A DNA stretch of 64,000 nt. Source: Streptomyces sp. NRRL F-5123. GTDB lineage: Bacteria; Actinomycetota; Actinomycetes; Streptomycetales; Streptomycetaceae. The position numbers and the translations under genes are program-made. Location of the stretch: the NCBI RefSeq assembly GCF_000721495.1, contig NZ_JOHY01000032.1:1-64000 (forward strand), read 5' to 3'. The stretch's first letter is position 1, and every line of letters starts with the position of its first letter. A model generated the notes under the pieces. That model saw only the letters and a program-made list of their open reading frames with translations, was not told the DNA's origin and searched no databases. Positions 57,401-64,000 of the stretch are shown piece after piece.

Positions 57401-59253
57401 CCGGCGAGGGGCAGGTCGTGTGGGCCGCGGTGTTGTGCGCTGCCGCGTTGCTGGCCGCCGGGCCGGAAGGGGGTGGGGCTCGGCGGCGGGCGCGCCGGGT
57501 GCTCGGCGGGGTTCGCGCCGAGCGGGCTTCCGGGCGCGCGGGACCGGGGGAGCGGCTGCGGGTGGCGCTCGCGGGGCTGCGCGGCCGCGTCGAGGGGTAC
57601 GCCCGCGGCGGGCCCGGGCGGTACGCGTGGGCTGCGAGGGTGGCGCGGCGGGCGGGGCCGGAGGCGCTGTGCGTGCCGGCCGGCGCGGCGCTGGCGCTGC
57701 TGACGCGGTCGGTGCTGCCGCTGCTCGCCGGTCCCGCCGCCTTGCCCCTCGTGGGGCGGGCGCTGCGGAGGCGGGCGCGCCGGGCCGCCGCCGAGCGCGG
57801 GGCGGCGGCTGTCGCGGCGCTGTGCGGTGCGCTGGCCGGTGAGTTGCGGGCGGGGCGCCCTCCGCACACCGCGCTGGGCGAGACGATCGGGGCCGCCGGG
57901 TGGCAGGAGGTGGCCGAACTGTCCGGTGCGGCCCGGCTGCTGCTCTCCGCCGCCCGCTTCGGCGGTGATGTGCCGCGGGCGCTGCGGGACGCCGCCGGGC
58001 TGTCCGCGGGCACGGAGGGCCTGACGGCGGTGGCGGCCTGCTGGCAGGTCGCGGTGGACGGCGGCGCGGGGCTGGCCGCCGCGCTCGACCGGGTGGCGGC
58101 GGCTCTGCGGGCCGAGGCCGATCAGCGCGAGGACCTGCGGGCCCAGCTCGCCGGGCCGCGCTCCACGGCGGTGCTGCTTGCGCTGCTCCCGCTCTTCGGC
58201 GTCGTCCTGGGCGCGGGCCTGGGCGCCGATCCCGCCCGGGTGCTGCTCCACACTCCCGCGGGCTTGCTGTGCCTGCTCGCCGGGGGAGTCCTGGAATGGG
58301 CGGGGCTCGCCTGGACGGCTCGGATCATGCGCGCGGCCGGGTCTCCCGCGGTTGCGGGCCCGGAACACGGGGTCGGCGAGCCGGTCGAGCCGCACCGCCG
58401 GGCGGAGGGGCGTTCCCGGATGCCGGGCGGGGCGGACGCGCTCGCGGTCGGGGCCGTCGGCGTCGGCGGGGTTGTCCACAGCCTGGGGACAGCCGTGGTG
58501 GCGGCGGTCGCGGCGGGCGGTGCGGTGGCCGCCGGGCTCGGCAGCGGACGGCGGAAGAGGGCAAGGCGGCTCGTGGCGGTGCTCGGCGGGCCGCCGGTGC
58601 GCCGGGTGGAGCCGGGGCGTCTGCGGCGGGCGGCCTTCGGGGCGGTGCGGCGGTGGGGAGCGGTGCCTGCGGCGGGGCTGGTGGCGGGAGCGGCTGCCGG
58701 CGGGGCGCTGGGCGTGCTCGTGGGGCCGGCGGCGGCCCTGGCTGCAGGGTGGTGGCTGCGGGGGCGCCGCCGGGCGGCAGCGGGCCGTACGACCGCCGCT
58801 GAGCCCGGCCCGGGGCACCTCCCGCTGTGCGCCGACCTGATGGCCGCGTGTCTGGCCGCCGGGGCGACCCCCGGAGAGGCGGCGGGCGCGGTGGGCGAGT
58901 GCTTGGGCGGGCCGCTGGGGGCCGCGCTGATACGAGCGCAGGCCGAACTGCGGCTCGGCGGGGACCCGGTGGAGTGCTGGCTGCGCTTCGGCGGCGAGTC
59001 CGCCGCCCGGGAGCTGGGGCGGTGCCTGGCCAGGGCGTCGACGACCGGCAGCGCACCGGTGGCGGAGATGGCCCGGCTGGCCGCCGAGCTGCGCGCGGCG
59101 CGGGGCCGTACCGCGCAGGCCGCTGCCAGACGGGCGGCGGTGGTGGCCACCGCACCGCTGGGCCTGTGCTTCCTGCCCGCGTTCCTGCTGGTCGGCGTGG
59201 TGCCGGTGGTGATCGGCCTGGCGGGCGCGGTCCTCGGCCCTGCCGCGCCCTGA
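57397..59253 (+). CDS. TadB-TadC type fusion (two T2SSF domains)
   Basis: 618 aa in one open frame from ATG 57397. The first T2SSF domain (about 140-235: ALCGALAGELRAGRPPHTAL and LDRVAAALRAEADQREDLRA) is followed by two helices, a hydrophilic linker (VAGPEHGVGEPVEPHRRAEG) and a second set of helices. The second T2SSF domain (about 470-590) begins LCADLMAACLAAGATPGEAA. TadB and TadC are normally separate ~300-aa inner-membrane platform proteins. The join is in frame without a stop. A start near MPGGADAL (58422) could still give a separate TadC. Confidence 0.82.
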   Translation: MTGEGQVVWAAVLCAAALLAAGPEGGGARRRARRVLGGVRAERASGRAGPGERLRVALAGLRGRVEGYARGGPGRYAWAARVARRAGPEALCVPAGAALALLTRSVLPLLAGPAALPLVGRALRRRARRAAAERGAAAVAALCGALAGELRAGRPPHTALGETIGAAGWQEVAELSGAARLLLSAARFGGDVPRALRDAAGLSAGTEGLTAVAACWQVAVDGGAGLAAALDRVAAALRAEADQREDLRAQLAGPRSTAVLLALLPLFGVVLGAGLGADPARVLLHTPAGLLCLLAGGVLEWAGLAWTARIMRAAGSPAVAGPEHGVGEPVEPHRRAEGRSRMPGGADALAVGAVGVGGVVHSLGTAVVAAVAAGGAVAAGLGSGRRKRARRLVAVLGGPPVRRVEPGRLRRAAFGAVRRWGAVPAAGLVAGAAAGGALGVLVGPAAALAAGWWLRGRRRAAAGRTTAAEPGPGHLPLCADLMAACLAAGATPGEAAGAVGECLGGPLGAALIRAQAELRLGGDPVECWLRFGGESAARELGRCLARASTTGSAPVAEMARLAAELRAARGRTAQAAARRAAVVATAPLGLCFLPAFLLVGVVPVVIGLAGAVLGPAAP

Positions 59254-59389
59254 CCCCGCCGCACACGCGGCCGGCGAACGACCCGATACGGCCCTGACGG
59301 GCCCCGACGGGCCAGGGGCGTGGTTCCGCACGCCCTCGTAACACGTCCGGGATCACCCGGAGAAACCCAGAAAACGGGAGGAAAAGGAA

Positions 59390-59650
59390 ATGAGCATCGT
59401 CAGGACGTCACCCGCGCAGGCGGCGGTCCGGCAGCGGCCGGGCGGAAGGATCCGGGCCGCGGCGTGGTGGAGGCGCCGGGCACGGGCGTGCCGTGCGGCG
59501 GCCGAGGCAGGGATGAGCACGGCGGAATACGCCGTGGGGACGATCGCCGCGTGCGGCTTCGCGGCCGTGCTCTACAAGATCGTGACGAGCGGCCCCGTCC
59601 GGACCGCCCTCACCGGAGTGATCACGAAGGCCCTCCATGTGCCCTTCTGA
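59390..59650 (+). CDS. DUF4244 Flp-pilin-like protein
   Basis: 86 aa from ATG 59390 with GGGAGGAAAAGGAA upstream, the strongest ribosome site of the operon, fitting a major structural subunit. A basic leader (WWRRRARACRAAAEAG) precedes MSTAEYAVGTIAACGFAAVLYKI, where the Glu and hydrophobic run match the processing site and helix of Flp-type pilins. DUF4244 is the actinobacterial form. No prepilin peptidase gene is in the window. The spacer before it (59254-59389) may carry its own promoter. Confidence 0.87.
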   Translation: MSIVRTSPAQAAVRQRPGGRIRAAAWWRRRARACRAAAEAGMSTAEYAVGTIAACGFAAVLYKIVTSGPVRTALTGVITKALHVPF

Positions 59651-60311
59651 CGCTCTCTCGAAGCCGGGTGCGGCCCCGCGGCCGCACCCGTCCTCGGGCC
59701 CGTGCCCCGGCCCGCCGCCGGGCGGTGCCGTTCCGCGGCGGGGCTCGGGCGGCGTCGCCCCGCCGGGCGCGGGCCGGGCTGCCCCGCGGGCGTGCGCGTG
59801 GCGGCGGCTGCAGCCGGGGCCGCGGCTCGCCCCGGACCCGGCCGCCGCCGTAGCGGGCGCGGAGGCCTCCCGGCGGCCGTCGAAGCGGGACCCTGTCGCA
59901 GGTGCCGCGTGGCCCTCGACGGGACGCCCGCGGTGGCCGGGCGCCGTGGCCAGGCTGCGAGGCCGCTGCGGGGAGCAGGGGTACGTGACCGCGGAGACCG
60001 CGATGTCGATTCCCGTGCTGGTCGCCGTGGCCGGGACGCTCATCTGGGGTGTGATGGCCGCGGCCGCACAGGTCCGGTGCGTGGACGCGGCGCGGGCCGG
60101 GGCGCGGGCGGCGGCCAGGTCGGAGCAGCCGGCGGCGGTGGTCCGGGCGGCGCGGGAGGCCGCGCCCGACGGGGCGAGGGTCAGCGTGGAGCGGGCGGGC
60201 GACATGGTGACCGTGCGGGTGGCCGTTCCGCCCCCGCGCTTCCCCGTCGCGCTGGGGGCGCAGGCGACCGCGCTCGCCGAGGACTCCGTGGACGGGGGTG
60301 AGGGACCGTGA
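59637..60311 (+). CDS. TadE-like minor pseudopilin
   Basis: 224 aa if ATG 59637 is used, overlapping the DUF4244 gene by 14 bp. The recognisable part is the C-terminal ~115 residues: EQGYVTAETAMSIPVLVAV then AGTLIWGVMAAAAQVRCVDAARAGARAA, the TadE helix with its Glu. The first ~100 residues are Pro/Gly/Arg-rich with no fold visible and may be noncoding. GTG 59946 (VARLRGRCGEQGYVTAE) is then the likelier start. Its stop overlaps the next gene. Confidence 0.72.
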   Translation: MCPSDALSKPGAAPRPHPSSGPCPGPPPGGAVPRRGSGGVAPPGAGRAAPRACAWRRLQPGPRLAPDPAAAVAGAEASRRPSKRDPVAGAAWPSTGRPRWPGAVARLRGRCGEQGYVTAETAMSIPVLVAVAGTLIWGVMAAAAQVRCVDAARAGARAAARSEQPAAVVRAAREAAPDGARVSVERAGDMVTVRVAVPPPRFPVALGAQATALAEDSVDGGEGP

Positions 60312-60716
60312 CCGGGGCGCGGCGGGAGGGCGACCGGGGCTCGGCCACGGTCTGGTCCCTCGGGGTCGTGGCCGTGCTGCTCGCGCTCTTCGCGGCCGCG
60401 CTGCTGCTCGCCCAGGCGGTCGTGCTGCGCCACCGGGCAGGTGCGGCCGCGGACCTCGCCGCCCTCGCGGCGGCCGACCACGCCCTCGACGGCAAGGAGC
60501 GCGCCTGCGCGCTGGCCGCCCGGGTCGCCAGGGCCCAGGGTGCCCGCCTGGCGGCCTGCGCGGTGACCGGCGAGATCGCCGACGTGGTGGCCGACGTCGG
60601 CGGAGCCCGCGTCCGTTCCCGCGCGGGCCCGCCGACCGGCGCGGACGCGGCCCCGCCGCCGGCCTCCGGTGCGTTCGCCGGATTCGCGCCCGGACAGGGC
60701 GACCGCGCCGCGCTAA
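60308..60716 (+). CDS. TadE-like protein of the helicase/secretion neighbourhood; 3' end unresolved
   Basis: GTG 60308 (overlaps the previous stop) starts MTGARREGDRGSATVWSLGV, then VAVLLALFAAALLLAQAVVL, a basic leader plus one transmembrane helix, then RHRAGAAADLAALAAADHAL, characteristic of the small TadE-like proteins that sit next to DECH helicases in actinobacteria. The expected size is ~130 aa, but this frame has no stop before 63034 and runs antisense through the helicase gene. A TAA at 60714-60716 lies in the +1 frame. A one-base error or true loss of the stop is likely; the end given here is an estimate. Confidence 0.6.
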
Positions 60717-63175
60717 CCGCCTCCGGCGGCGTCCTCGCCCGGCGCGTCCTCGGGCCCGGCCGTGGGCTCGTCCGCAGCCGGGGAGCCCTCCGGGCGGATG
60801 GCGGGGGCCGGGTCGGGTGGGGCGGAGGACAGGAGGGAGGTGAGGAGGCGGAGGGAGGCGGCCTTGTCGAGCGGGTCGTTGCCGTTGCCGCACTTGGGGG
60901 ACTGGACGCAGGACGGGCAGCCGGCGTCGCACTCGCAGGCGGCGATGGCCTCGCGGGTCGCGGTGAGCCAGCCGCGGGCGGTGTGGAAGGCGCGTTCGGC
61001 GAAGCCCGCACCGCCGGGGTGGCCGTCGTAGACGAAGACGGTGGGCAGGCCGGTGTCGGTGTGCAGCGGGACGGAGACGCCGCCGATGTCCCAGCGGTCG
61101 CAGGTGGCGAAGAGCGGGAGGAGGCCGATGGAGGCGTGCTCGGCGGCGTGCAGCGCCCCGGGCAGCTCCTCCGGAAGGATGCCGGCGGCGTCCAGCTGGT
61201 CGTCGGTGACGGTCCACCAGACGGCGCGGGTGCGCAGCGTGCGCGGCGGCAGGTCGAGCCGGGTCTCGCCGAGCACCTCGCCGGTCACCAGCCGGCGGCG
61301 CAGGTACGACACCACCTGGTGGGTGACCTCGACCGACCCGAAGTGGATGCGGGCCTCGCCCCACGGCTCGTCCACATCGGTGGCCAGCACCCGGATGGAC
61401 GTGGTGTCGCGGGCCATCGTCGAGTAGGACGGGTCGGCGCGGGTCACGAGGGCGACGGAGTCCTCCAGGTCCAGGTGCTCCACCACGTAGGTGCGGCCCT
61501 GGTGGAGGTGGACGGCGCCGTCGTGCACCGCGGTGTGGGCCGAGGCGGCGTCCACCGTGCCCAGCAGCCGCCCGGTGGCCGACTCCACGACCTGGACCGG
61601 CTTGCCGCCCGCGCCGCGGATGTCGGTGAGGTCGGCGGCCCGCTCCCGGCGCGTCCAGTACCAGCCGGCGGCGCGGCGGCGCAGCAGCCCCCGCCGCTCC
61701 AGCTGCGGCAGGAGCGCGGGCGCCTCGGGGCCGAACAGCGGCAGGTCCTCCTCGGTGAGCGGCAGCTCGGCCGCGGCGGCGCACAGGTGCGGGGCGAGCA
61801 CGTAGGGGTTGTCCGGGTCCAGCACGGTGGATTCGACGGGCTGCTCGAAGATCGCCTCGGGGTGGTGGACGAGGTACGTGTCGAGCGGGTCGTCGCGGCC
61901 GACCATGACCGCGAGCGCGCCCTGCCCCGACCGCCCGGCGCGCCCGGCCTGCTGCCACAGCGAGGCGCGGGTGCCGGGATAGCCGGCCAGGATGATCGCG
62001 TCCAGGCCGGAGATGTCGACGCCCAGTTCGAGCGCGGAGGTGGACGCCAGCCCGAGCAGCCGGCCGGAGTGCAGATCGCGCTCCAGGGCCCGGCGCTCCT
62101 CCGGGAGGTAGCCGCCGCGGTAGGCGGCCACCCGGCGCGGCAGCGCGGAGTCGATCTCGGCGAGCCGCTCCTGCGCGATCACCGCGACCAGCTCCGCCCC
62201 GCGCCGGGAGCGGACGAAGGCGACCGTGCGCACCCCCTGGAGCACCAGGTCGGTGAGCAGGTCGGCGGATTCAGCGGTGGCGGTGCGCCGCACCGGCGCG
62301 CCGTGCTCGCCGGACAGCTGCGTCAGCGGCGGCTCCCACAGCGCGAAGGCGAGCTCCCCGCGCGGCGAGGCGTCGTCGGTGATCTCCGCGACCGGCAGCC
62401 CGGTGAGCCGGGTGGCGGCGCGCGCCGGGTCGGCGGCGGTCGCGGAGGCCAGCAGGAAGACCGGCGCGGCACCGTAGCGGGCGCACACCCGCCGCAGCCG
62501 GCGCAGCACCTGGGCGACGTGCGAGCCGAAGACCCCGCGGTACGTGTGGCACTCGTCGATCACGACATAGCGCAGATGGCGCAGGAAGGAGGACCAGCGG
62601 GCGTGCCCGGGCAGGATGCCGCGGTGCAGCATGTCCGGGTTGGTGAGCACGTAGGTGGCGTACTGCCTGACCCATTCGCGTTCCTCGACGGGCGTGTCGC
62701 CGTCGTAGACCGCGGGCCGCACCGCCGTGCCCAGCGGGGCGGCGAGCGCGGCCACGGCCCGCCGCTGGTCCGCGGCCAGCGCCTTCGTGGGCGCCAGGTA
62801 CAGCGCGGTCGCGCCCCGCCCCCCTGCGCCCGGCGCGTCGGCCCCGTCCAGCAGCGTGCTGAGCACCGGCACGAGATAGCCGAGCGACTTGCCCGAGGCC
62901 GTACCCGTGGCCACGACCACCGACTCGCCGCCCACCGCCAGCTCCGCCGCCCGCGCCTGGTGCTCCCACGGCTCGCGGATCCCGGCAGCCTCGACCGCCG
63001 CCACGACCTCCGGCCGGATGCCGAGTGGCCATGAGGCATGACGTCCGACCCGCGGGGGCAGGTGCTCCGTATGGGTGATGCGTGCGGCCCGGTCCGCCCC
63101 CGCGGCGAGCCGCTCCAGAGCGGTCCGGGGGGACGGGCGCCCGTGCGCCGACTGCGGAAGACGATCCTGGGCCAT
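60713..63175 (-). CDS. MrfA/Hrq1-type DECH-box helicase with DUF1998 domain
   Basis: 820 aa from ATG 63175 (GTG 63181 possible). RecA-1: [20 protein letters not shown] then [10 protein letters not shown] (Walker A), [21 protein letters not shown] box [12 protein letters not shown] and [10 protein letters not shown]. RecA-2: [36 protein letters not shown] and [16 protein letters not shown]. The C-terminal DUF1998 domain has four cysteines ([20 protein letters not shown]) as in B. subtilis MrfA, which repairs mitomycin cross-links, and yeast Hrq1. A DNA-repair helicase role is inferred from family. Confidence 0.92.
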   Translation of the reverse strand: MAQDRLPQSAHGRPSPRTALERLAAGADRAARITHTEHLPPRVGRHASWPLGIRPEVVAAVEAAGIREPWEHQARAAELAVGGESVVVATGTASGKSLGYLVPVLSTLLDGADAPGAGGRGATALYLAPTKALAADQRRAVAALAAPLGTAVRPAVYDGDTPVEEREWVRQYATYVLTNPDMLHRGILPGHARWSSFLRHLRYVVIDECHTYRGVFGSHVAQVLRRLRRVCARYGAAPVFLLASATAADPARAATRLTGLPVAEITDDASPRGELAFALWEPPLTQLSGEHGAPVRRTATAESADLLTDLVLQGVRTVAFVRSRRGAELVAVIAQERLAEIDSALPRRVAAYRGGYLPEERRALERDLHSGRLLGLASTSALELGVDISGLDAIILAGYPGTRASLWQQAGRAGRSGQGALAVMVGRDDPLDTYLVHHPEAIFEQPVESTVLDPDNPYVLAPHLCAAAAELPLTEEDLPLFGPEAPALLPQLERRGLLRRRAAGWYWTRRERAADLTDIRGAGGKPVQVVESATGRLLGTVDAASAHTAVHDGAVHLHQGRTYVVEHLDLEDSVALVTRADPSYSTMARDTTSIRVLATDVDEPWGEARIHFGSVEVTHQVVSYLRRRLVTGEVLGETRLDLPPRTLRTRAVWWTVTDDQLDAAGILPEELPGALHAAEHASIGLLPLFATCDRWDIGGVSVPLHTDTGLPTVFVYDGHPGGAGFAERAFHTARGWLTATREAIAACECDAGCPSCVQSPKCGNGNDPLDKAASLRLLTSLLSSAPPDPAPAIRPEGSPAADEPTAGPEDAPGEDAAGGG

Positions 63176-63359
63176 CGGCACTCAGTGTGTCACCGGCGTG
63201 ACGGACAAACGCATGAAGGCGTCGTGCTGGCCCGCTGCGAAGTGATTGAATGCCATCGCGGCTGAGGGCCCTTCCCCTACCTTCGGTGGGAGAAGGCTCC
63301 TACTCCTCGGTGGGGAGGCCCCTGGGGGAGTCGCGTCGATGCAAGGTGCTGGAGGATCC

Positions 63360-63701
63360 GTGGACCTGTCCCTGTCGACCCGAACCGTCGGCGATCGCAC
63401 GATCGTCGAGGTCGGCGGCGAGATTGATGTGTACACCGCGCCCAAGCTGCGCGAGCAGCTGGTGGAGCTCGTGAACGACGGGAGTTACCACCTGGTCGTG
63501 GACATGGAAGGGGTCGACTTCCTCGACTCCACCGGACTGGGCGTCCTCGTCGGCGGGCTCAAGCGGGTGCGCGCGCATGAGGGATCGCTGCGTCTGGTGT
63601 GCAACCAGGAGCGCATCCTGAAGATTTTCCGTATCACCGGCCTGACCAAGGTGTTCCCGATCCACACCTCGGTCGACGAGGCCGTCGCGGCGACCGACTG
63701 A
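63360..63701 (+). CDS. bldG: Anti-sigma factor antagonist BldG
   Basis: 113 aa from GTG 63360 with GGAGG 4 nt upstream. As I recall it, the sequence is nearly identical to S. coelicolor BldG. STAS fold; the phosphorylated Ser lies in [15 protein letters not shown] near 57. BldG controls aerial mycelium formation and antibiotic synthesis by partner switching with anti-sigma kinases such as ApgA, encoded next. The 178-bp upstream region has GGTGGG/CCTACC inverted repeats (63270-63295) and must carry its promoters. Confidence 0.96.
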   Translation: MDLSLSTRTVGDRTIVEVGGEIDVYTAPKLREQLVELVNDGSYHLVVDMEGVDFLDSTGLGVLVGGLKRVRAHEGSLRLVCNQERILKIFRITGLTKVFPIHTSVDEAVAATD

Positions 63702-63718
63702 TTCTTCGCCCGAGCGAA

Positions 63719-63750
63719 GGGGTCCCGGACGGGTTCACCGTCCGGACCCC
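63719..63750 (+). terminator. Intergenic hairpin between bldG and the anti-sigma gene
   Basis: GGGGTCC and GGACGG (63719-63732) pair with CCGTCC and GGACCCC in 63738-63750, leaving a small loop. Partial termination here would give abundant bldG-only mRNA plus some readthrough into the downstream gene. Confidence 0.7.
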
Positions 63751-63795
63751 TGTGATGCCCGTGTGATGTCTGCCCATGGAACCGAGGGGGAGGCC

Positions 63796-64000
63796 ATGCC
63801 CACCGTAGAACTGCTCTTCAGCGCCCAGCCGGAGCATGTGCGCACAGCACGGCTCGTGGCGGCTGCCGTGGCGCGCCGGGCGGGGGTGGGCGAGGCGGCT
63901 CTCGACGAGGTGCGGCTCGCGGTGGGCGAGGCCTGCAGCCGGGCCGTGGGCCTGCACCGCAGCAACGGCGTCGAGGCACCCGTACGGGTGATGCTCAACG
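63796..64000 (+). CDS. Anti-sigma factor kinase (ApgA-like), truncated by window end
   Basis: 68 codons from ATG 63796 with GGGGGAGG upstream; continues beyond the window. The N-terminus MPTVELLFSAQPEHVRTARL is followed by EVRLAVGEACSRAVGLHRSN, the N box of HATPase_c serine kinases of the SpoIIAB/RsbW type (normally ExxxNA). Position after bldG identifies it with the S. coelicolor gene for the BldG partner ApgA (orf3). The predicted function is ATP-dependent phosphorylation of BldG and sequestration of a sigma factor. Confidence 0.88.
   Translation, partial: MPTVELLFSAQPEHVRTARLVAAAVARRAGVGEAALDEVRLAVGEACSRAVGLHRSNGVEAPVRVMLN

Noticed and set aside
60308..63034. 908-codon frame taken as one protein
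   Set aside because: Only the first ~130 codons match a family; the rest is antisense to the helicase with its conserved motifs.

Overview
The window is GC-rich chromosomal DNA (above 70% by eye) from an actinomycete of the Streptomyces group. Evidence: strong G/C third-position bias, many GTG starts, HAIR operators, in-frame TTA codons, a perfect parS site, TTGTCCACA-type DnaA boxes and a bldG homologue. From memory, the gene order largely follows the Streptomyces coelicolor core: dnaK-grpE-dnaJ-hspR, clpB, pyrE/fba, kynA-kynU-kynB, crp-nth-NUDIX-marP-hydrolase-holin-nhaA-acsA, ssd/tad, helicase, bldG. The first 47 bases are not genomic. They are an Illumina Nextera index/transposase adapter, so this is the raw end of a short-read contig.

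Layout. 0.1-2.1 kb: a small Cys protein, dcd, a 160-bp element bounded by perfect 20-bp inverted repeats, and a Yip1-like membrane protein. 2.2-9.0 kb: an EtfD-like membrane Fe-S oxidoreductase divergent from the HspR-controlled dnaK operon. 9.0-12.7 kb: a nested repeat spacer, clpB and a YbjN-domain gene. 12.9-24.0 kb: an accessory stretch with a VOC protein, a VWA protein, argG, secreted propeller and sialidase-like proteins, a GH62-GH43 arabinoxylan pair behind LacI-type operators, a Nudix gene, a VapBC-type module and broken pieces of the neighbouring aminotransferase gene. 24.2-33.9 kb: aminotransferase, DUF2617, spermidine-synthase-like membrane protein (both of the latter with TTA codons), CoxG-like protein, aldose epimerase, pyrE, parS, fba, DUF3151 and a DUF3152 metzincin-like protein. 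34.1-37.1 kb: a three-gene kynurenine operon (tryptophan to anthranilate). 37.2-47.1 kb: a dispersed repeat, crp, nth, CoA-type Nudix, MarP-type protease, a 59-aa small gene, epoxide-hydrolase-like protein, holin-like protein, nhaA, acsA. 47.2-54.7 kb: a SulP-carbonic anhydrase fusion, a deacetylase-like lipoprotein, a CooC/MinD-like ATPase, a degenerate Fic-fold protein and a HAD-IB phosphatase. 54.8-60.7 kb: a DnaA-box cluster followed by a Tad/Flp pilus operon (ssd, tadA, a tadB-tadC fusion, DUF4244 pilin, TadE-like proteins). 60.7-64 kb: an MrfA/Hrq1-type helicase, bldG and the start of its partner anti-sigma factor gene.

Themes. At least eleven starts have a TANNNT- or CANNNT-like -10 hexamer ending 6-7 nt before the start codon, the signature of leaderless mRNAs. 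Several regulatory circuits can be read directly: HspR on dnaK, a probable Crp site on crp, a LacI-family regulator on the arabinoxylan genes, an Arg-box-like promoter on argG and bldA (TTA) control of two adjacent genes. No CRISPR array, tRNA, rRNA, intact insertion sequence or canonical biosynthetic cluster was seen. Coding calls in the core are firm. Start sites marked in the entries, the 3' end of the last Tad gene and the pseudogene fragments are less certain.
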